A program made the position numbers and the translations under genes. Positions 28,235 to 37,429 of a stretch of 64,000 nucleotides of DNA are shown piece after piece. Location: contig VEPN01000013.1 of NCBI GenBank assembly GCA_012026835.1, positions 1-64,000 of the forward strand. Direction: 5' to 3'. This DNA comes from Candidatus Methanoperedens sp. GTDB lineage: Archaea > Halobacteriota > Methanosarcinia > Methanosarcinales > Methanoperedenaceae. Position 1 is the stretch's first letter. Each line of letters begins with the position of its first letter. A model generated the notes under the pieces. It was not told the origin of the DNA and searched no databases. It saw only the letters and a list, made by a program, of their open reading frames with translations.

Positions 28235-29950
28235 TTATCCTATGACCATCAACGTGTCCCCTGCGCTCACCGTGCTGCCTTCCTTTACGAATATTTCTTT
28301 CACGGTTCCGGCATGGGGAGCATGAACATTATTTTCCATCTTCATCGCTTCAAGCACAATGACCGTATCACCTTTGGCGACAGTATCACCCTTTTTGACC
28401 TTTACCTTGAGCACCATACCCTGCATGCTCGCAGTGATCGCACCATCCAGTGCTTTCGGGCGCTCGGCATCTGCCTGCCGCACTGACATGCCGCCCCCGG
28501 CAGAGATGATTTTCACATTGAACAGGTCACCGTCCACCTCGACCTTAAACTCTGTGGGTAATGGCCCGGCAGCCTTGCCGTTATTTGTCTTTGGAGGAAT
28601 AAGCGGTTCTTCCTTAGTTTCACCGCGCAGGAATTTCGGGGCTATTGCAGGATAAAGCGCATAGGTGAGTATATCTTCAGGTTTTTTTACGATTCCAAGG
28701 CCATAAGCTTCTTTCGTGACTTTATCAAGTTCGGGCTGCAACAGGTCGGCGGGGCGGCAGGTAATGGGCTGTTCTTCCCCCAGTATTTTTACGATAATCT
28801 CCCTGCTGATCGGGGCGGGCGTGCGCCCGTACAGGCCTTTGACATAATCCTTTACCTCTTTAGGCACGACTTTATAACGTTCGCCCATAAGCACGTTGAG
28901 TACGGCCTGTGTGCCTACTATCTGGCTCGTTGGCGTGACAAGGGGAGGATAGCCAAGCTCCTCGCGCACCCTTGGCATCTCTGCAAGCACGGCATCATAT
29001 TTATTAAGGGCGTTTTGCTCTTTCAACTGGGATACAAGGTTAGAGAGCATCCCTCCCGGGATCTGGTATTTTAAAACATTGGTGTCTATCCTCTCGGTAA
29101 TGGGGTCAAGGATGCCGCGGTATTTTTCCTTTATCTCTTCAAAGTATTTCTTGATCTCGGTGAGCAGGAAGAGGTCAAGCCCTGTATCATAGGGTGTCCC
29201 TCGAAGCGCGGCAACGATGGTTTCAGTAGGGGGCTGCGATGTACCCCATGCAAAAGGTGAGAAAGCGGTATCAAGGATGTCCACCCCAGCCTCGCAGGCG
29301 AAAAGGTAGCTCATTGGAGCCATTCCGCTCGTGCAATGGCTGTGGAGATCAACAGGAATGCTTATTTCCTCTTTCAGCGCACCGACAAGGTCAAAAGCGT
29401 TCTGCGGGGATATAAGGCCGGCCATGTCTTTTATGCACAGCGAATCACACCCCATTTCCTCAAGCTCTTTTGCCATCTTGACAAACAGCGGAATGGGATG
29501 TACCGGACTTATTGTATAACATACAGTTCCCTGCACATGGGCTCCCACGCGCTTTGCTGCCCTGATGGATACTTCCATGTTCCTTATATCATTCACAGCA
29601 TCAAATATCCTGAAGATATCAATTCCGGATTCTGCCGCATGCTCGACGAATTTCTCAACAATATCATCGGGATAATGCCTGTAACCGACGAGGTTCTGCC
29701 CGCGCAGGAGCATCTGGAGAGGTGTTTTCTTTATAGCTTTCTTAAGTGCCCGCAACCTGTCCCAGGGGTCTTCATTCAAAAAGCGTATCGATGAATCGAA
29801 TGTCGCTCCTCCCCATACCTCAAGTGAAAAGAATCCCACATCATCCATCTTCTCTGCAATCGGAAGCATATCCCTTGTTCGCATGCGCGTGGCTATGAGA
29901 GATTGGTGGGCGTCCCTGAGGGTCGTGTCTGTGATTTTTACCGGTGGCAT
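28235..29950 (-). CDS. pycB: Pyruvate carboxylase subunit B (carboxyltransferase and biotin carrier)
   Basis: 571 residues. The N-terminal TIM barrel contains [20 protein letters not shown], the carboxyltransferase signature, with metal-binding His in DLHSHCTSG. The C-terminal biotinyl domain has [12 protein letters not shown]; the Lys of AMKM is the biotin site. A Pro/Ala/Lys linker precedes it. Produces oxaloacetate for amino acid and tetrapyrrole synthesis. First gene of the operon; TTATTTAATTTA at about 29978-29989 is a candidate TATA region. Confidence 0.96.
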   Translation of the reverse strand: MPPVKITDTTLRDAHQSLIATRMRTRDMLPIAEKMDDVGFFSLEVWGGATFDSSIRFLNEDPWDRLRALKKAIKKTPLQMLLRGQNLVGYRHYPDDIVEKFVEHAAESGIDIFRIFDAVNDIRNMEVSIRAAKRVGAHVQGTVCYTISPVHPIPLFVKMAKELEEMGCDSLCIKDMAGLISPQNAFDLVGALKEEISIPVDLHSHCTSGMAPMSYLFACEAGVDILDTAFSPFAWGTSQPPTETIVAALRGTPYDTGLDLFLLTEIKKYFEEIKEKYRGILDPITERIDTNVLKYQIPGGMLSNLVSQLKEQNALNKYDAVLAEMPRVREELGYPPLVTPTSQIVGTQAVLNVLMGERYKVVPKEVKDYVKGLYGRTPAPISREIIVKILGEEQPITCRPADLLQPELDKVTKEAYGLGIVKKPEDILTYALYPAIAPKFLRGETKEEPLIPPKTNNGKAAGPLPTEFKVEVDGDLFNVKIISAGGGMSVRQADAERPKALDGAITASMQGMVLKVKVKKGDTVAKGDTVIVLEAMKMENNVHAPHAGTVKEIFVKEGSTVSAGDTLMVIG

Positions 29951-30019
29951 GTTTTCTGAAGCTTAATTGGCTGTATTGTTATTTAATTTATGGTCTTTTC
30001 CAGTATCCCCATAATCCCT

Positions 30020-30961
30020 TCAAAATTCTCTCATTATGCTCATCATCGAATCAATGTCTTTTGCGCCATTTATTTTTTCACGCACTGACTTTATATTTTG
30101 TTTATGTTTCAGGAACCAGTGTGCTTTAAGCTTCAGGTCACTGTATGCAAGCAGGTCGTATTTGCGGCATAACTCCTCGTAAGCAAAAAAATCGTCAAGC
30201 TGTTCTTCAAAAGTTCTGGGTGACAGGAATTCCCCTTTATTAAGATAGCAGGAAAGGCGCTGGAATATGAAAGGGTTTCCGATAGCAGCCCGGCCTATCA
30301 TAAGCCCGTCACACTGTGTATATTCAAGCACATGCATTGCCTGTTTTTCATCAAAGATATCGCCGTTTGCGATAACAGGGATAGAAAGCTCGCGCTTGAT
30401 GGCTTTGATAAAATCAAGATTTGATTTCCCGGAGTAACCCTGTTTTTGTGTCCTTCCGTGGACTGTAAGCGCCTGTGCTCCTGCATTCTCGATGCGCCTG
30501 GCAATTTTGCATGTCTCTTCAAGTCTGTCCGTTATCCTCATTTTCGCAGTTACGGGTGCATTTACTGATCCTGAAATTTCTTCGGTTATCCTACCGATTT
30601 TTTCCGGGTCATTTAAAAGCGCAGAACCAAACCCGTTTCTGATAATGTTCTTGTCAGGACAGCCAAGATTTATATCTATAATTTCAGGACTGTATGTTTC
30701 CTGCATGATATCTGCTGAACTGGCAAGGGTATCGGGGTCAGAACCCAGTAACTGGATACCCATCGGCCTTTCTTCGACGCAGGTAAACCCCCGTTTCATA
30801 CTTTTTTGGTTTTGCCTCACAATAGCCTCGGAACATGCCATCTCCGAGAATACAAGCGCTGCCCCGTATTTTTTGCAGAGGAGCCGGAAAGGCAGGTTCG
30901 TAACGCCGGACATGGGAGCAAGAATGAGGTTTCCGTCCAGTTTCAGTTTTCCGATGTTCAT
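30020..30961 (-). CDS. tRNA-dihydrouridine synthase family protein
   Basis: 313 residues. FMN TIM barrel: LAPMSGVTNLPFRLLCKKYG, SEMACSEAI, DINLGCPDKNI with the catalytic Cys, KMRI, VHGRTQKQGYSG and MIGRAAIGNPFIF. The C-terminal helical domain binds tRNA in the family. It reduces a uridine in the tRNA D-loop; which position cannot be told. The start overlaps the upstream TPR gene by four bases. Confidence 0.9.
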   Translation of the reverse strand: MNIGKLKLDGNLILAPMSGVTNLPFRLLCKKYGAALVFSEMACSEAIVRQNQKSMKRGFTCVEERPMGIQLLGSDPDTLASSADIMQETYSPEIIDINLGCPDKNIIRNGFGSALLNDPEKIGRITEEISGSVNAPVTAKMRITDRLEETCKIARRIENAGAQALTVHGRTQKQGYSGKSNLDFIKAIKRELSIPVIANGDIFDEKQAMHVLEYTQCDGLMIGRAAIGNPFIFQRLSCYLNKGEFLSPRTFEEQLDDFFAYEELCRKYDLLAYSDLKLKAHWFLKHKQNIKSVREKINGAKDIDSMMSIMREF

Positions 30962-32283
30962 TCATTTTTCATCCTTGAAATCCCCTGCCTCACCTTGAGA
31001 CTCAATTTCGGGGGGACGGCATCGAGAAGTAGAGGAGCAAGATAAACCGCATTTACGAATGCACGGGAAGCCCTGTCGTAACTGCCAAGGTTATAATATA
31101 CAAATCCAATGCCGCAGTATGCCTCAGGAAATTCGGGGACAAGCCTGAGAGCTTCTTCAAATTCCCTGAGGGCCTCCTCGTACTTTCCCTGCCCTGCATA
31201 GGCATTTCCGAGGTTATTGTGTGCCGGGGCATAACCTGGGTCAATACTTATCACTTCCCGGAATTTCTCTATAGCTTCCTGCTCTTTTCCCTGTTCTGCG
31301 AAGATATTCCCCAGCGCGTTATGGGCAGGTGCATAGCCAGGCCTTATCCGCAGTGCCTCCTCTAACTCTTTGATGCCATCTTCAAATCTCCCCTGCCCTG
31401 CATAAACATTGCCAAGGTTGCTGTGCGCTTCCACATACTGCGGGTTCAGCCTGAGAGCATGTCCAAGTTCAGTTATCGCCTCTTCGGTCCTGCCCGCATG
31501 TTCATACGCTATTGCAAGATTATTATGGGCTTCGATATAACCCGGGTTAAGCTTAAGAGCGCATTGAAGTTCCTCTATCGCTTCGCCATACCTTCCAATT
31601 TTATCGTAGGCGATGCCAAGATTGTTATGGATATTATGGGAAAGACCGGTGCCTGATGTCGCCTGGAAAAAAGAATAATACTCTGTGAGAAGTTTTAATG
31701 TTTCATCATCTGCTCCGGGTCTTTCCAGATAATAGTAATTTTCTTTCCTGAGATATTGCTGCTTATCCACTTCGATGATCGAGTCGATGCTAAAATCCAC
31801 GAATATCATGGAATCAGGGGAGACAGTATCTACTATAAGGAATACATGCGGCCCGGCACTTGCTGCCTTTACTTCGGGTACAAGCCTGCCTGTGAGGATA
31901 TAGCCGAGCTGGGTGATGGCGGCGCATGATGCGAGTAATTCCTTTTCTTTATCTTTTTCTGTCTCAGGAATACCTGCCCTGTCCAGGACAGCGAAGATAT
32001 CCTCGTTTCGAAGATTCAGGCCGTTTACAAGAAGACGTATCAATTCAGTAGGAGCGTCGGGGCGGTAATAGCCCCTGTCTTCCAGGAGTTTCATTAGATT
32101 TTTTAATAAGACAATTAATTTTGCAGCATCGTTGGATCCTGACACTGCTGCCTGTTTGATTTCTTCAAACTCTATCCCTTTGAGTAAATCATCAAGGCAT
32201 CCCATGATGTCATCTATTCTTGCTTCGTTATAACCAAGTCGAACGAGTTGCTCTCTGATAGGATGAGAATTTATGTCTGTCAT
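30958..32283 (-). CDS. TPR repeat protein
   Basis: 441 residues from the ATG at 32283. An N-terminal helical domain of about 200 residues is unassigned. About six 34-residue tetratricopeptide repeats follow (AHNNLGNAYAGQGKYEEALR and relatives, from about residue 215 to 425). No signal peptide is seen, so it is a cytoplasmic scaffold. A TATA-like TATTATATAC (minus strand, about 32319-32329) makes the TTG at 32307 an unlikely start. Overlaps the Dus gene and is probably co-transcribed with it. Confidence 0.85.
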   Translation of the reverse strand: MTDINSHPIREQLVRLGYNEARIDDIMGCLDDLLKGIEFEEIKQAAVSGSNDAAKLIVLLKNLMKLLEDRGYYRPDAPTELIRLLVNGLNLRNEDIFAVLDRAGIPETEKDKEKELLASCAAITQLGYILTGRLVPEVKAASAGPHVFLIVDTVSPDSMIFVDFSIDSIIEVDKQQYLRKENYYYLERPGADDETLKLLTEYYSFFQATSGTGLSHNIHNNLGIAYDKIGRYGEAIEELQCALKLNPGYIEAHNNLAIAYEHAGRTEEAITELGHALRLNPQYVEAHSNLGNVYAGQGRFEDGIKELEEALRIRPGYAPAHNALGNIFAEQGKEQEAIEKFREVISIDPGYAPAHNNLGNAYAGQGKYEEALREFEEALRLVPEFPEAYCGIGFVYYNLGSYDRASRAFVNAVYLAPLLLDAVPPKLSLKVRQGISRMKNE

Positions 32284-32380
32284 TTTTGGCTGGATATTCT
32301 GATACAATCACAGGGTATATAATACTGGCCACCTAAATCTTTCTAGCTTTTTAATCTCGCGCCCTATCTACAATCAGTAT

Positions 32381-32416
32381 ATTCTGATTATTCAGAAAAG
32401 TTTAAATATTCAGAAT
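32381..32416 (+). promoter_or_regulatory. Promoter and dyad/direct-repeat operator of the arsM operon
   Basis: ATTCTGA (32381-32387), ATTCAGAA (32390-32397) and ATTCAGAA again (32409-32416) flank the TATA box TTTAAATA at 32401-32408. The first two form an inverted repeat and the second and third a 19-bp-spaced direct repeat, so a bound protein would cover the TATA box. The AbrB-type protein encoded directly downstream is the obvious candidate regulator. Confidence 0.6.
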
Positions 32417-32442
32417 ACGTATTGATGGTTCAAAGTGATAAA

Positions 32443-32718
32443 ATGGCAAAAAAAGATGAAAGCAAATCCTGTTGCGCCCCCAATGATTTAGGCTGCTGCA
32501 AGGTTGAATCCGTGATAACTGTAGATGAAAGGGGACAGATGGTGCTTCCCAAAGAAATAAGAGAAAAAGCAAAAATTCATCCAGGTGATAAGCTGGCTGT
32601 CATAAACTGGGAAAAGGGCGGCGAAGTATACTCTATCTCTTTAATCAAGGTTGAGAAGCTGGCAGAGATTGTAAAGGATATGCTTGGCCCGGTGATGAAA
32701 GATATACTGGAAAAATAA
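32443..32718 (+). CDS. Cys-rich AbrB/SpoVT-type protein (HgcC-like)
   Basis: 91 residues. The N-terminus has SCCAPNDLGCCKVES with two Cys pairs, followed by a swapped-hairpin AbrB domain (VDERGQMVLPKEIREKAKIHPGDKLAVI) and a C-terminal helix VKDMLGPVMKDILEK. This matches the HgcAB-associated protein family, but no hgcA or hgcB is present here. Position next to arsM suggests an arsenite- or thiol-metal-sensing regulator, which is an inference. The ATG at 32443 fits the TATA box at 32401; the ATG at 32425 would lie upstream of the predicted transcript start. Confidence 0.8.
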   Translation: MAKKDESKSCCAPNDLGCCKVESVITVDERGQMVLPKEIREKAKIHPGDKLAVINWEKGGEVYSISLIKVEKLAEIVKDMLGPVMKDILEK

Positions 32719-32732
32719 AAGGAAATGTTAGA

Positions 32733-33557
32733 ATGGAACAAAAGGAAATCAAGAAAGTAGTAAGGGAAAGGTATGGAAGCATTGCCAGGGAAGAAGGCTC
32801 CTGCTGCACTCCTGCGGTTTCATGCTGCAAAAGTACCGGCATTGAAGAGGAAATCAGCAAGAGAATAGGATATGGCGATGATGAACTAAACTCAGTGCCC
32901 CAAGGCGCGAATCTCGGTCTCGGGTGCGGGAATCCCCTGGCTATGGCATCGTTGAAGGAAGGGGAGACAGTGCTTGATCTTGGCTCAGGTGCAGGGTTTG
33001 ACTGCTTCCTTGCAGCCAATAAAGTTGGGAAAAAAGGGAAAGTCATAGGTGTGGATATGACACCTGAGATGCTGGACAGGGCCAGGGAAAATGCAAGGAA
33101 AGGTAATTACACGAATGTAGAGTTCAGGCTCGGGGAGATCGAGAATATTCCTGCTGCTGATAATTCTGTTGACGTTGTGATTTCAAACTGCGTTATCAAC
33201 CTTGCCCCGGATAAAAGCAGGGTTTTTAAAGAAGCTTTCAGGGTGCTCACGCCGAACGGCAGGCTGATAGTATCAGATATCGTGCTGCTAAAGGAGCTTC
33301 CAGAGTCAATCAGGGATTCCATTGAGGCTTATATCGGCTGCATTGCAGGTGCCACAAAGAAGGACGAGTACTTAAAAACAATAAAAAATGCAGGCTTCAA
33401 AGATGTGCAGATACTTGAAGAAACGAGTTTCCCGGTTGAGTTTTTGTCTAATGACCCTGTCGGGAAGGCAATTATTGAGAAATTCAAGATGCCATTAGAA
33501 GCTTTGGAAGAAATCAGTGAGTCATATATCAGCGTAAGGTTGCAGGCAAGAAAATAG
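32733..33557 (+). CDS. arsM: Arsenite S-adenosylmethionine methyltransferase
   Basis: 274 residues. SAM-binding motif I is VLDLGSGAGFDCFLAANKVG. As(III)-binding cysteines occur in SCCTPAVSCCK, in LGLGCGNPLA, in VISNCVINLAPDK and in EAYIGCIAGA. It methylates arsenite to mono-, di- and trimethyl forms. It starts 14 bases after the AbrB-type gene, so the pair shares one promoter. Confidence 0.93.
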   Translation: MEQKEIKKVVRERYGSIAREEGSCCTPAVSCCKSTGIEEEISKRIGYGDDELNSVPQGANLGLGCGNPLAMASLKEGETVLDLGSGAGFDCFLAANKVGKKGKVIGVDMTPEMLDRARENARKGNYTNVEFRLGEIENIPAADNSVDVVISNCVINLAPDKSRVFKEAFRVLTPNGRLIVSDIVLLKELPESIRDSIEAYIGCIAGATKKDEYLKTIKNAGFKDVQILEETSFPVEFLSNDPVGKAIIEKFKMPLEALEEISESYISVRLQARK

Positions 33558-33643
33558 TAGCGTGATGCTTTGAGACATATGTAGATGATTGTCACAGAAA
33601 ATATTTATAACGTCAATAAGAATCTGTTGATTGGAGGACAAAT

Positions 33644-34906
33644 ATGAACAAACCAGTACTTATTACCCTTAGCATGCTTATTTTAAGCATTATTGGAGGT
33701 GCAGCCCAGAGCCAAACTATAGTCATGGAACAAAGGGCTGTGCCTATTGATCAAACATTTGATGCGCAGAATTTCACGAAGCTTGAAATATCACCGCGAT
33801 ATGGGAACCTGCAATTACAGCCAGGTGAGAACAGGGAATTAACAGTAACAGTAAAGAACAAAGAGAAAGAATCAATAAAAGCATCTCCGCATGTGGAAGT
33901 ACCACCATATGGAGAGTATATCATGGATAAAGAGTGGGTAACAATAACTCCGGCAAGTTCGGAAATACCTGCTGGCGGCAGCCAGAAATTCGTGGTTAAG
34001 GCCGCAATCCCGGCTGATGCATCAGTTGGCTATTATAACGCCATGGTCGCATTCACGGATGAGACTGTCCCAACACCATATCCGCAGGCCTTCCCGAATT
34101 ATGTGCATACATTCAGCCTGTCGGTCAATGTCTGGACTCCACCCAAGGTCCAGATTGAAAAACCTTATATTCAGGATCAACTCGAAGCCGGGAAAGAATA
34201 TGATTACAAGATAAAATTGAAGAACACAGGTGACAAGGCGGTTACTATAGACCCGAAAATAAGCCAGCAGGACCAGATGTATGGCCCTTACGGAGCGATG
34301 GAATCTGCTTTCACAGATGATGCATTAACGATAACTTCGCCAAAAGAGATAGCAGCGGGAGGGAGCGTTGAAGTGAATATCCACGTAAAAGTCCCGGCCG
34401 ATGCTAAGGGGAGTTACCGCAGTGCCATAGACCTGGGAATAGATGACCCATCTCTCGCCCGCAACGAATGGGCGGATATTGTCAGGCTGGAATTAGGGGT
34501 CTGGAAGCAGCCGTCAGAGCCTTTCGTAAAGACCTTCAAGACAGATGAAGCTTCGCCTGTGATCATAGAGGTCAGTTCAAACCTGTTTGAGGGCATATAT
34601 AAATACTTAGCCGCAGGCGGCACGAGGAACACAAAAGAACCTTCCTTTACAGTAACGCTTACAGGACCTGATAATAACGCAATACCGCTGACGAAGATAA
34701 AAACTGTTATGAAAGGAGGCGTATCGCTCGGCGGCAGTGGCATGTTCCCGCCCTGGGAATCCGACAGCGAGGGAATCTATACTGAAATGGGAACCCAGTA
34801 CACGGAAACATACACAGCAGATGCCCCGGAGGGCGCCCTGAAGCTTGGGATAATGCCCCTGAATACGCAGCAGTTCGAATATACCATAACACTGGGGAAT
34901 AAGTGA
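33644..34906 (+). CDS. Exported protein with tandem Ig-like/NEW3-type domains
   Basis: 420 residues. A signal peptide covers about residues 1-23 (cleavage after GAAQS region). Two or three beta-sandwich domains follow, each with the ISPxxGNLQLQPGENRELTVTVKNKE or LEAGKEYDYKIKLKNTGDKA pattern seen in CARDB/NEW3-like modules. No C-terminal anchor is obvious. The ATG has GGAGGACAAAT upstream, and AATATTTATAA at about 33600 is the TATA element. Function unknown; a surface or S-layer-associated role is plausible. Confidence 0.75.
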   Translation: MNKPVLITLSMLILSIIGGAAQSQTIVMEQRAVPIDQTFDAQNFTKLEISPRYGNLQLQPGENRELTVTVKNKEKESIKASPHVEVPPYGEYIMDKEWVTITPASSEIPAGGSQKFVVKAAIPADASVGYYNAMVAFTDETVPTPYPQAFPNYVHTFSLSVNVWTPPKVQIEKPYIQDQLEAGKEYDYKIKLKNTGDKAVTIDPKISQQDQMYGPYGAMESAFTDDALTITSPKEIAAGGSVEVNIHVKVPADAKGSYRSAIDLGIDDPSLARNEWADIVRLELGVWKQPSEPFVKTFKTDEASPVIIEVSSNLFEGIYKYLAAGGTRNTKEPSFTVTLTGPDNNAIPLTKIKTVMKGGVSLGGSGMFPPWESDSEGIYTEMGTQYTETYTADAPEGALKLGIMPLNTQQFEYTITLGNK

Positions 34907-34913
34907 GCTCCCC

Positions 34914-34930
34914 AACTCTTTTTTTACTTT
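34914..34930 (+). terminator. Poly-T terminator
   Basis: CTTTTTTTAC directly follows the stop of the exported beta-domain protein. Confidence 0.45.
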
Positions 34931-35047
34931 AAGAGTTTATACATTACAATAAATAATCCAGCTTATAAAATTGATTTTCACTATTATGCGCGGATGAAAG
35001 AATGATATAGATACAGAGATAATACTCGTTCCACCGGGAGTCATTAT

Positions 35048-35617
35048 ATGAACCTGCAAATTAAATCTCTTACTCTGTTAATAATCACAGCCGCCCTCAT
35101 TGCCGGATGCCTCGATACATCCAGCACAAAACCTGCCTGGGCGCATAATGTGGCCTGGCAGGGAGATTCGCCTGAGAACGCGGCGGCTGCTGAAAAGGAA
35201 CTCTGGACACAAATATCCCCTTATAATACGGAATATGATACCGTAAATATCACAGCAAGAAAAGAGAGTAACGGACTGAACCTTCGGGTAGTGGGGGTAT
35301 CAAACAGCACAGAATATCCTGATATCTATGATTTTACCTATTCAGAGGGAACTTTGACGCGCACGGGATACATGCTTGGAGCTATACAGTCACGGGACAG
35401 GGATGCAGCAATAACGATAGCTATGCAGGACAGGGAAGTAGCTTCTGCTGGTGTAACAGGGATTCCCACGGTGCGGCGAATACTGCCTGATACCTCAAAG
35501 AAATATTATGCTCCTGTGACCCTGCTCAGCGTAACCTGGCCTGGTATATCGGCGCTTGTTGATCCACAGGAACGTAAGATAGTAAAAACCTGGAAGGGGG
35601 ACAGCACTGAGAAGTGA
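35048..35617 (+). CDS. Lipoprotein of unknown function
   Basis: 189 residues. The N-terminal hydrophobic stretch ends in LIAGC, a lipobox with Cys near residue 21. The mature part begins with a Ser/Thr linker and has a mixed alpha/beta pattern (NITARKESNGLNLRVVGVSN; ALVDPQERKIVKTW) reminiscent of small PepSY-like domains, though the match is weak. GGGAG lies upstream. The next gene starts one base after its stop, so the two form an operon. Confidence 0.7.
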   Translation: MNLQIKSLTLLIITAALIAGCLDTSSTKPAWAHNVAWQGDSPENAAAAEKELWTQISPYNTEYDTVNITARKESNGLNLRVVGVSNSTEYPDIYDFTYSEGTLTRTGYMLGAIQSRDRDAAITIAMQDREVASAGVTGIPTVRRILPDTSKKYYAPVTLLSVTWPGISALVDPQERKIVKTWKGDSTEK

Positions 35618-35618
35618 G

Positions 35619-36380
35619 GTGTTTGGCCTCAGTGTATCTGGAATGAAGTTAAGCGACGGCATGGTTTTTGTAATATTTTTGCTTCTCGCAGCCATGTATC
35701 ACTCAAGCTTCCAGCCGGTCAAGAGCGGCGAGGGCACCGCTTATACGGTCGTCCCTGCAAGCGATGAAATGACGGCAAACCTGACTCATAACGGGCCGCC
35801 CACTACAAACATCGACTTCTGGCAGCTTCCACTCTGGGTATTGCTTGTGCAGCTTCAACCGCTGTTTGAGTACTCAATTCTGAGGCAGTTCGCGGCTGTG
35901 CTATCCTATAAATGGCTCCATGGCGATCCTCTTGGCAATGATATCCGCCTTCGCATCCTGGAATACATCAAGAACAATCCGGGTGCGCGGTTCATCAATA
36001 TTGTCAGGGATACAAAAGTGAACCGTGGAACTGCCCTGTATCATCTCGGGGTACTTGAATACTTTGGCCTGATAAGCAGGTTCAAAAGTGGGAGCTATAC
36101 GCTCTATTTCCAGAACAACGGGATGTACAGCAGCCGCGAAAAGATAGTTTCCCTGGTCTTGCAGGAGCCGACACAGCGGCGCATCATTGAATTCTTATCT
36201 ATGAAATAAGGCGCAACGAGGGGAGAGCTAGCAGAAGCCCTTGGACTTACCGGGTCTACCATAACATGGCATACTGCAATACTTAGAAAATATGACATTG
36301 TTCATGCAGAAAAAGAGGGGGCGAAGAAGATGCATTATTTGAACAGGGAGGTTCTGCCGATATTAGAGAAGTTGATATAA
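35619..36380 (+). pseudogene. Membrane-anchored protein with two winged helices, split by in-frame TAA
   Basis: The frame starts at GTG 35619 (ATG 35643 is possible), has hydrophobic segments near residues 15-28 and 67-82, and a first winged helix at about 105-170 (IRLRILEYIKNNPGARFINI). The TAA at 36207-36209 interrupts FLSMK. The same frame then continues GATRGELAEALGLTGSTITW to the TAA at 36378-36380, which is a second winged helix. Two-winged-helix membrane regulators of this kind are common in Methanosarcinales, so the ancestral gene was one frame. Either the gene is dead, the first part works alone, or the stop is an error. Confidence 0.65.
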
Positions 36381-36554
36381 AACCGACCAGAAAAGATATA
36401 TATATTTTAATCCCTCCAAGTGCTGGTTTTGGCTCTTGCAATTGAAAACTGATCAAGAAAAGAGTATACCGCTCAAGAGCCGAATCACTATAATTATCAT
36501 TGCCCGAATAATGTCTGAAAGAAAAGTAAAACTGAATTAAAAGGAGGAACAAAT

Positions 36555-36722
36555 ATGTCAAGCGAAGAGGATAAGATGAAACTCCATTACATGCAGTTAA
36601 TTGTAACCGAGACCGATGGACTGAACGTGAAAACCGTTCATTCTGAAGTACGCGGAGAGTCTATGGAGCAGTGTTTCGAATATACTAAAAAACTGCATAA
36701 TGGCGAAGTAAAATCAAAGTAA
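36555..36722 (+). CDS. Small protein, unknown
   Basis: 55 residues, beginning MSSEEDKMKLHYMQLIVTET and ending CFEYTKKLHNGEVKSK. A strong AAGGAGG lies eight bases before the ATG. It is the first member of an island of small stress-type genes. No recognised domain; the pattern of two strands and a C-terminal helix would fit a tiny alpha/beta fold. Confidence 0.7.
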   Translation: MSSEEDKMKLHYMQLIVTETDGLNVKTVHSEVRGESMEQCFEYTKKLHNGEVKSK

Positions 36723-36748
36723 TCAATTTGTTTCGCCTGTAAAAAGAA

Positions 36749-36775
36749 GCCGATAGACTTTTTACATCTATCGGC
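36749..36775. terminator. Bidirectional hairpin terminator
   Basis: GCCGATAGA and TCTATCGGC form a perfect 9-bp stem around a T-rich loop, between two convergent small genes. Confidence 0.6.
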
Positions 36776-36794
36776 ATTCCTGCTCTGAAGTTAT

Positions 36795-36935
36795 CTATTT
36801 CTCTTTTTTCATCTGCATTTCGCACTCTTTTAATTTTTCTTCTGCCTCTTTTAATTTTGCCTGGGCTTCTTTTAGTTTAGCTTCAGCTTGCATGCTCCCT
36901 GATTCTTTAGGTTCCGTAGTTGCCGTATTTTTCAC
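36795..36935 (-). CDS. Small coiled-coil protein
   Basis: 46 residues from GTG 36935, or 32 from ATG 36893. The second part is a near-perfect heptad helix (MQAEAKLKEAQAKLKEAEEK), rich in Ala, Lys and Glu. A TATA-like ATTATATATTAA at about 36943-36954 (minus strand) would place the transcript start near 36922, which favours the ATG. Too short to assign; its place among CsbD and YqjD-like genes suggests a stress-response role. Confidence 0.5.
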   Translation of the reverse strand: MKNTATTEPKESGSMQAEAKLKEAQAKLKEAEEKLKECEMQMKKEK

Positions 36936-36949
36936 CCCCTGTTAATATA

Positions 36950-36975
36950 TAATTAAGCAACCCCTTGCTTAATTA
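36950..36975. promoter_or_regulatory. 26-bp inverted repeat overlapping a promoter
   Basis: TAATTAAGCAA, four C, TTGCTTAATTA: an 11-bp perfect inverted repeat adjoining the TATA-like sequence of the coiled-coil gene. Candidate operator. The rest of 36936-37193 shows no convincing gene on either strand. Confidence 0.5.
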
Positions 36976-37193
36976 ATAGTAGTTACCTTTTGTGGTAGTT
37001 AAATTTTTCGGTGCCATGGCATACTTTTATGAATTAATATTAGTGTTCACAGACCTGCTGTTTAAAATCAATATATCGGTATTCAGAGTGATTGATGAGC
37101 CGGGTTCCCTTAAAGAAAAGAGGGCTACCAAGCTCACAATCCCCGCGTTCAGGTATATAAGAAACGAGGTGAAGCATACCACAGGGGAGGAAA

Positions 37194-37208
37194 GGCGTAT
37201 AATACGCC
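37194..37208. terminator. Short palindrome after csbD-like gene
   Basis: GGCGTATAATACGCC is a perfect palindrome just downstream of the csbD-like stop. On the minus strand it is followed by TTTCC, so it may act in termination. Confidence 0.4.
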
Positions 37209-37214
37209 GCCCTT

Positions 37215-37394
37215 CTATTTCCCAAAGACCTTCTTAATCTGGCCCGTCTTTTCTTGAACTTTGCCCTCCACCTTTTCTTCTTTTCCTTCTGCTTCCAGTT
37301 CGGGATTCTCGCTGATTTTCCCTGCGGTTTCCTTGATCTTACCTTTCACTTTGCGAACCTTGCCTTCTATTTCATCACGTGTACCGTTTGTCAT
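37215..37394 (-). CDS. CsbD family stress protein
   Basis: 59 residues: MTNGTRDEIEGKVRKVKGKI, then KETAGKISENPELEAEGKEE and a final GKVQEKTGQIKKVFGK. This is the full CsbD pattern (GKxKxxxGKxxxNxxLEAEGK). Members are abundant general stress proteins in bacteria and some archaea; the molecular role is unknown. GGAGGAATAAT precedes the ATG. Confidence 0.9.
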   Translation of the reverse strand: MTNGTRDEIEGKVRKVKGKIKETAGKISENPELEAEGKEEKVEGKVQEKTGQIKKVFGK

Positions 37395-37429
37395 ATTATT
37401 CCTCCTGTTTCTTTTTAATCTGATTTTTT

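Noticed and set aside
35619-36380. Pyrrolysine readthrough at the internal stop
   Set aside because: The stop is TAA, not TAG. The same holds for the stop at 1176.
36992-37237. 81-codon plus-strand frame
   Set aside because: No ribosome site, ends inside the antisense of the csbD-like gene, and has no recognisable pattern.
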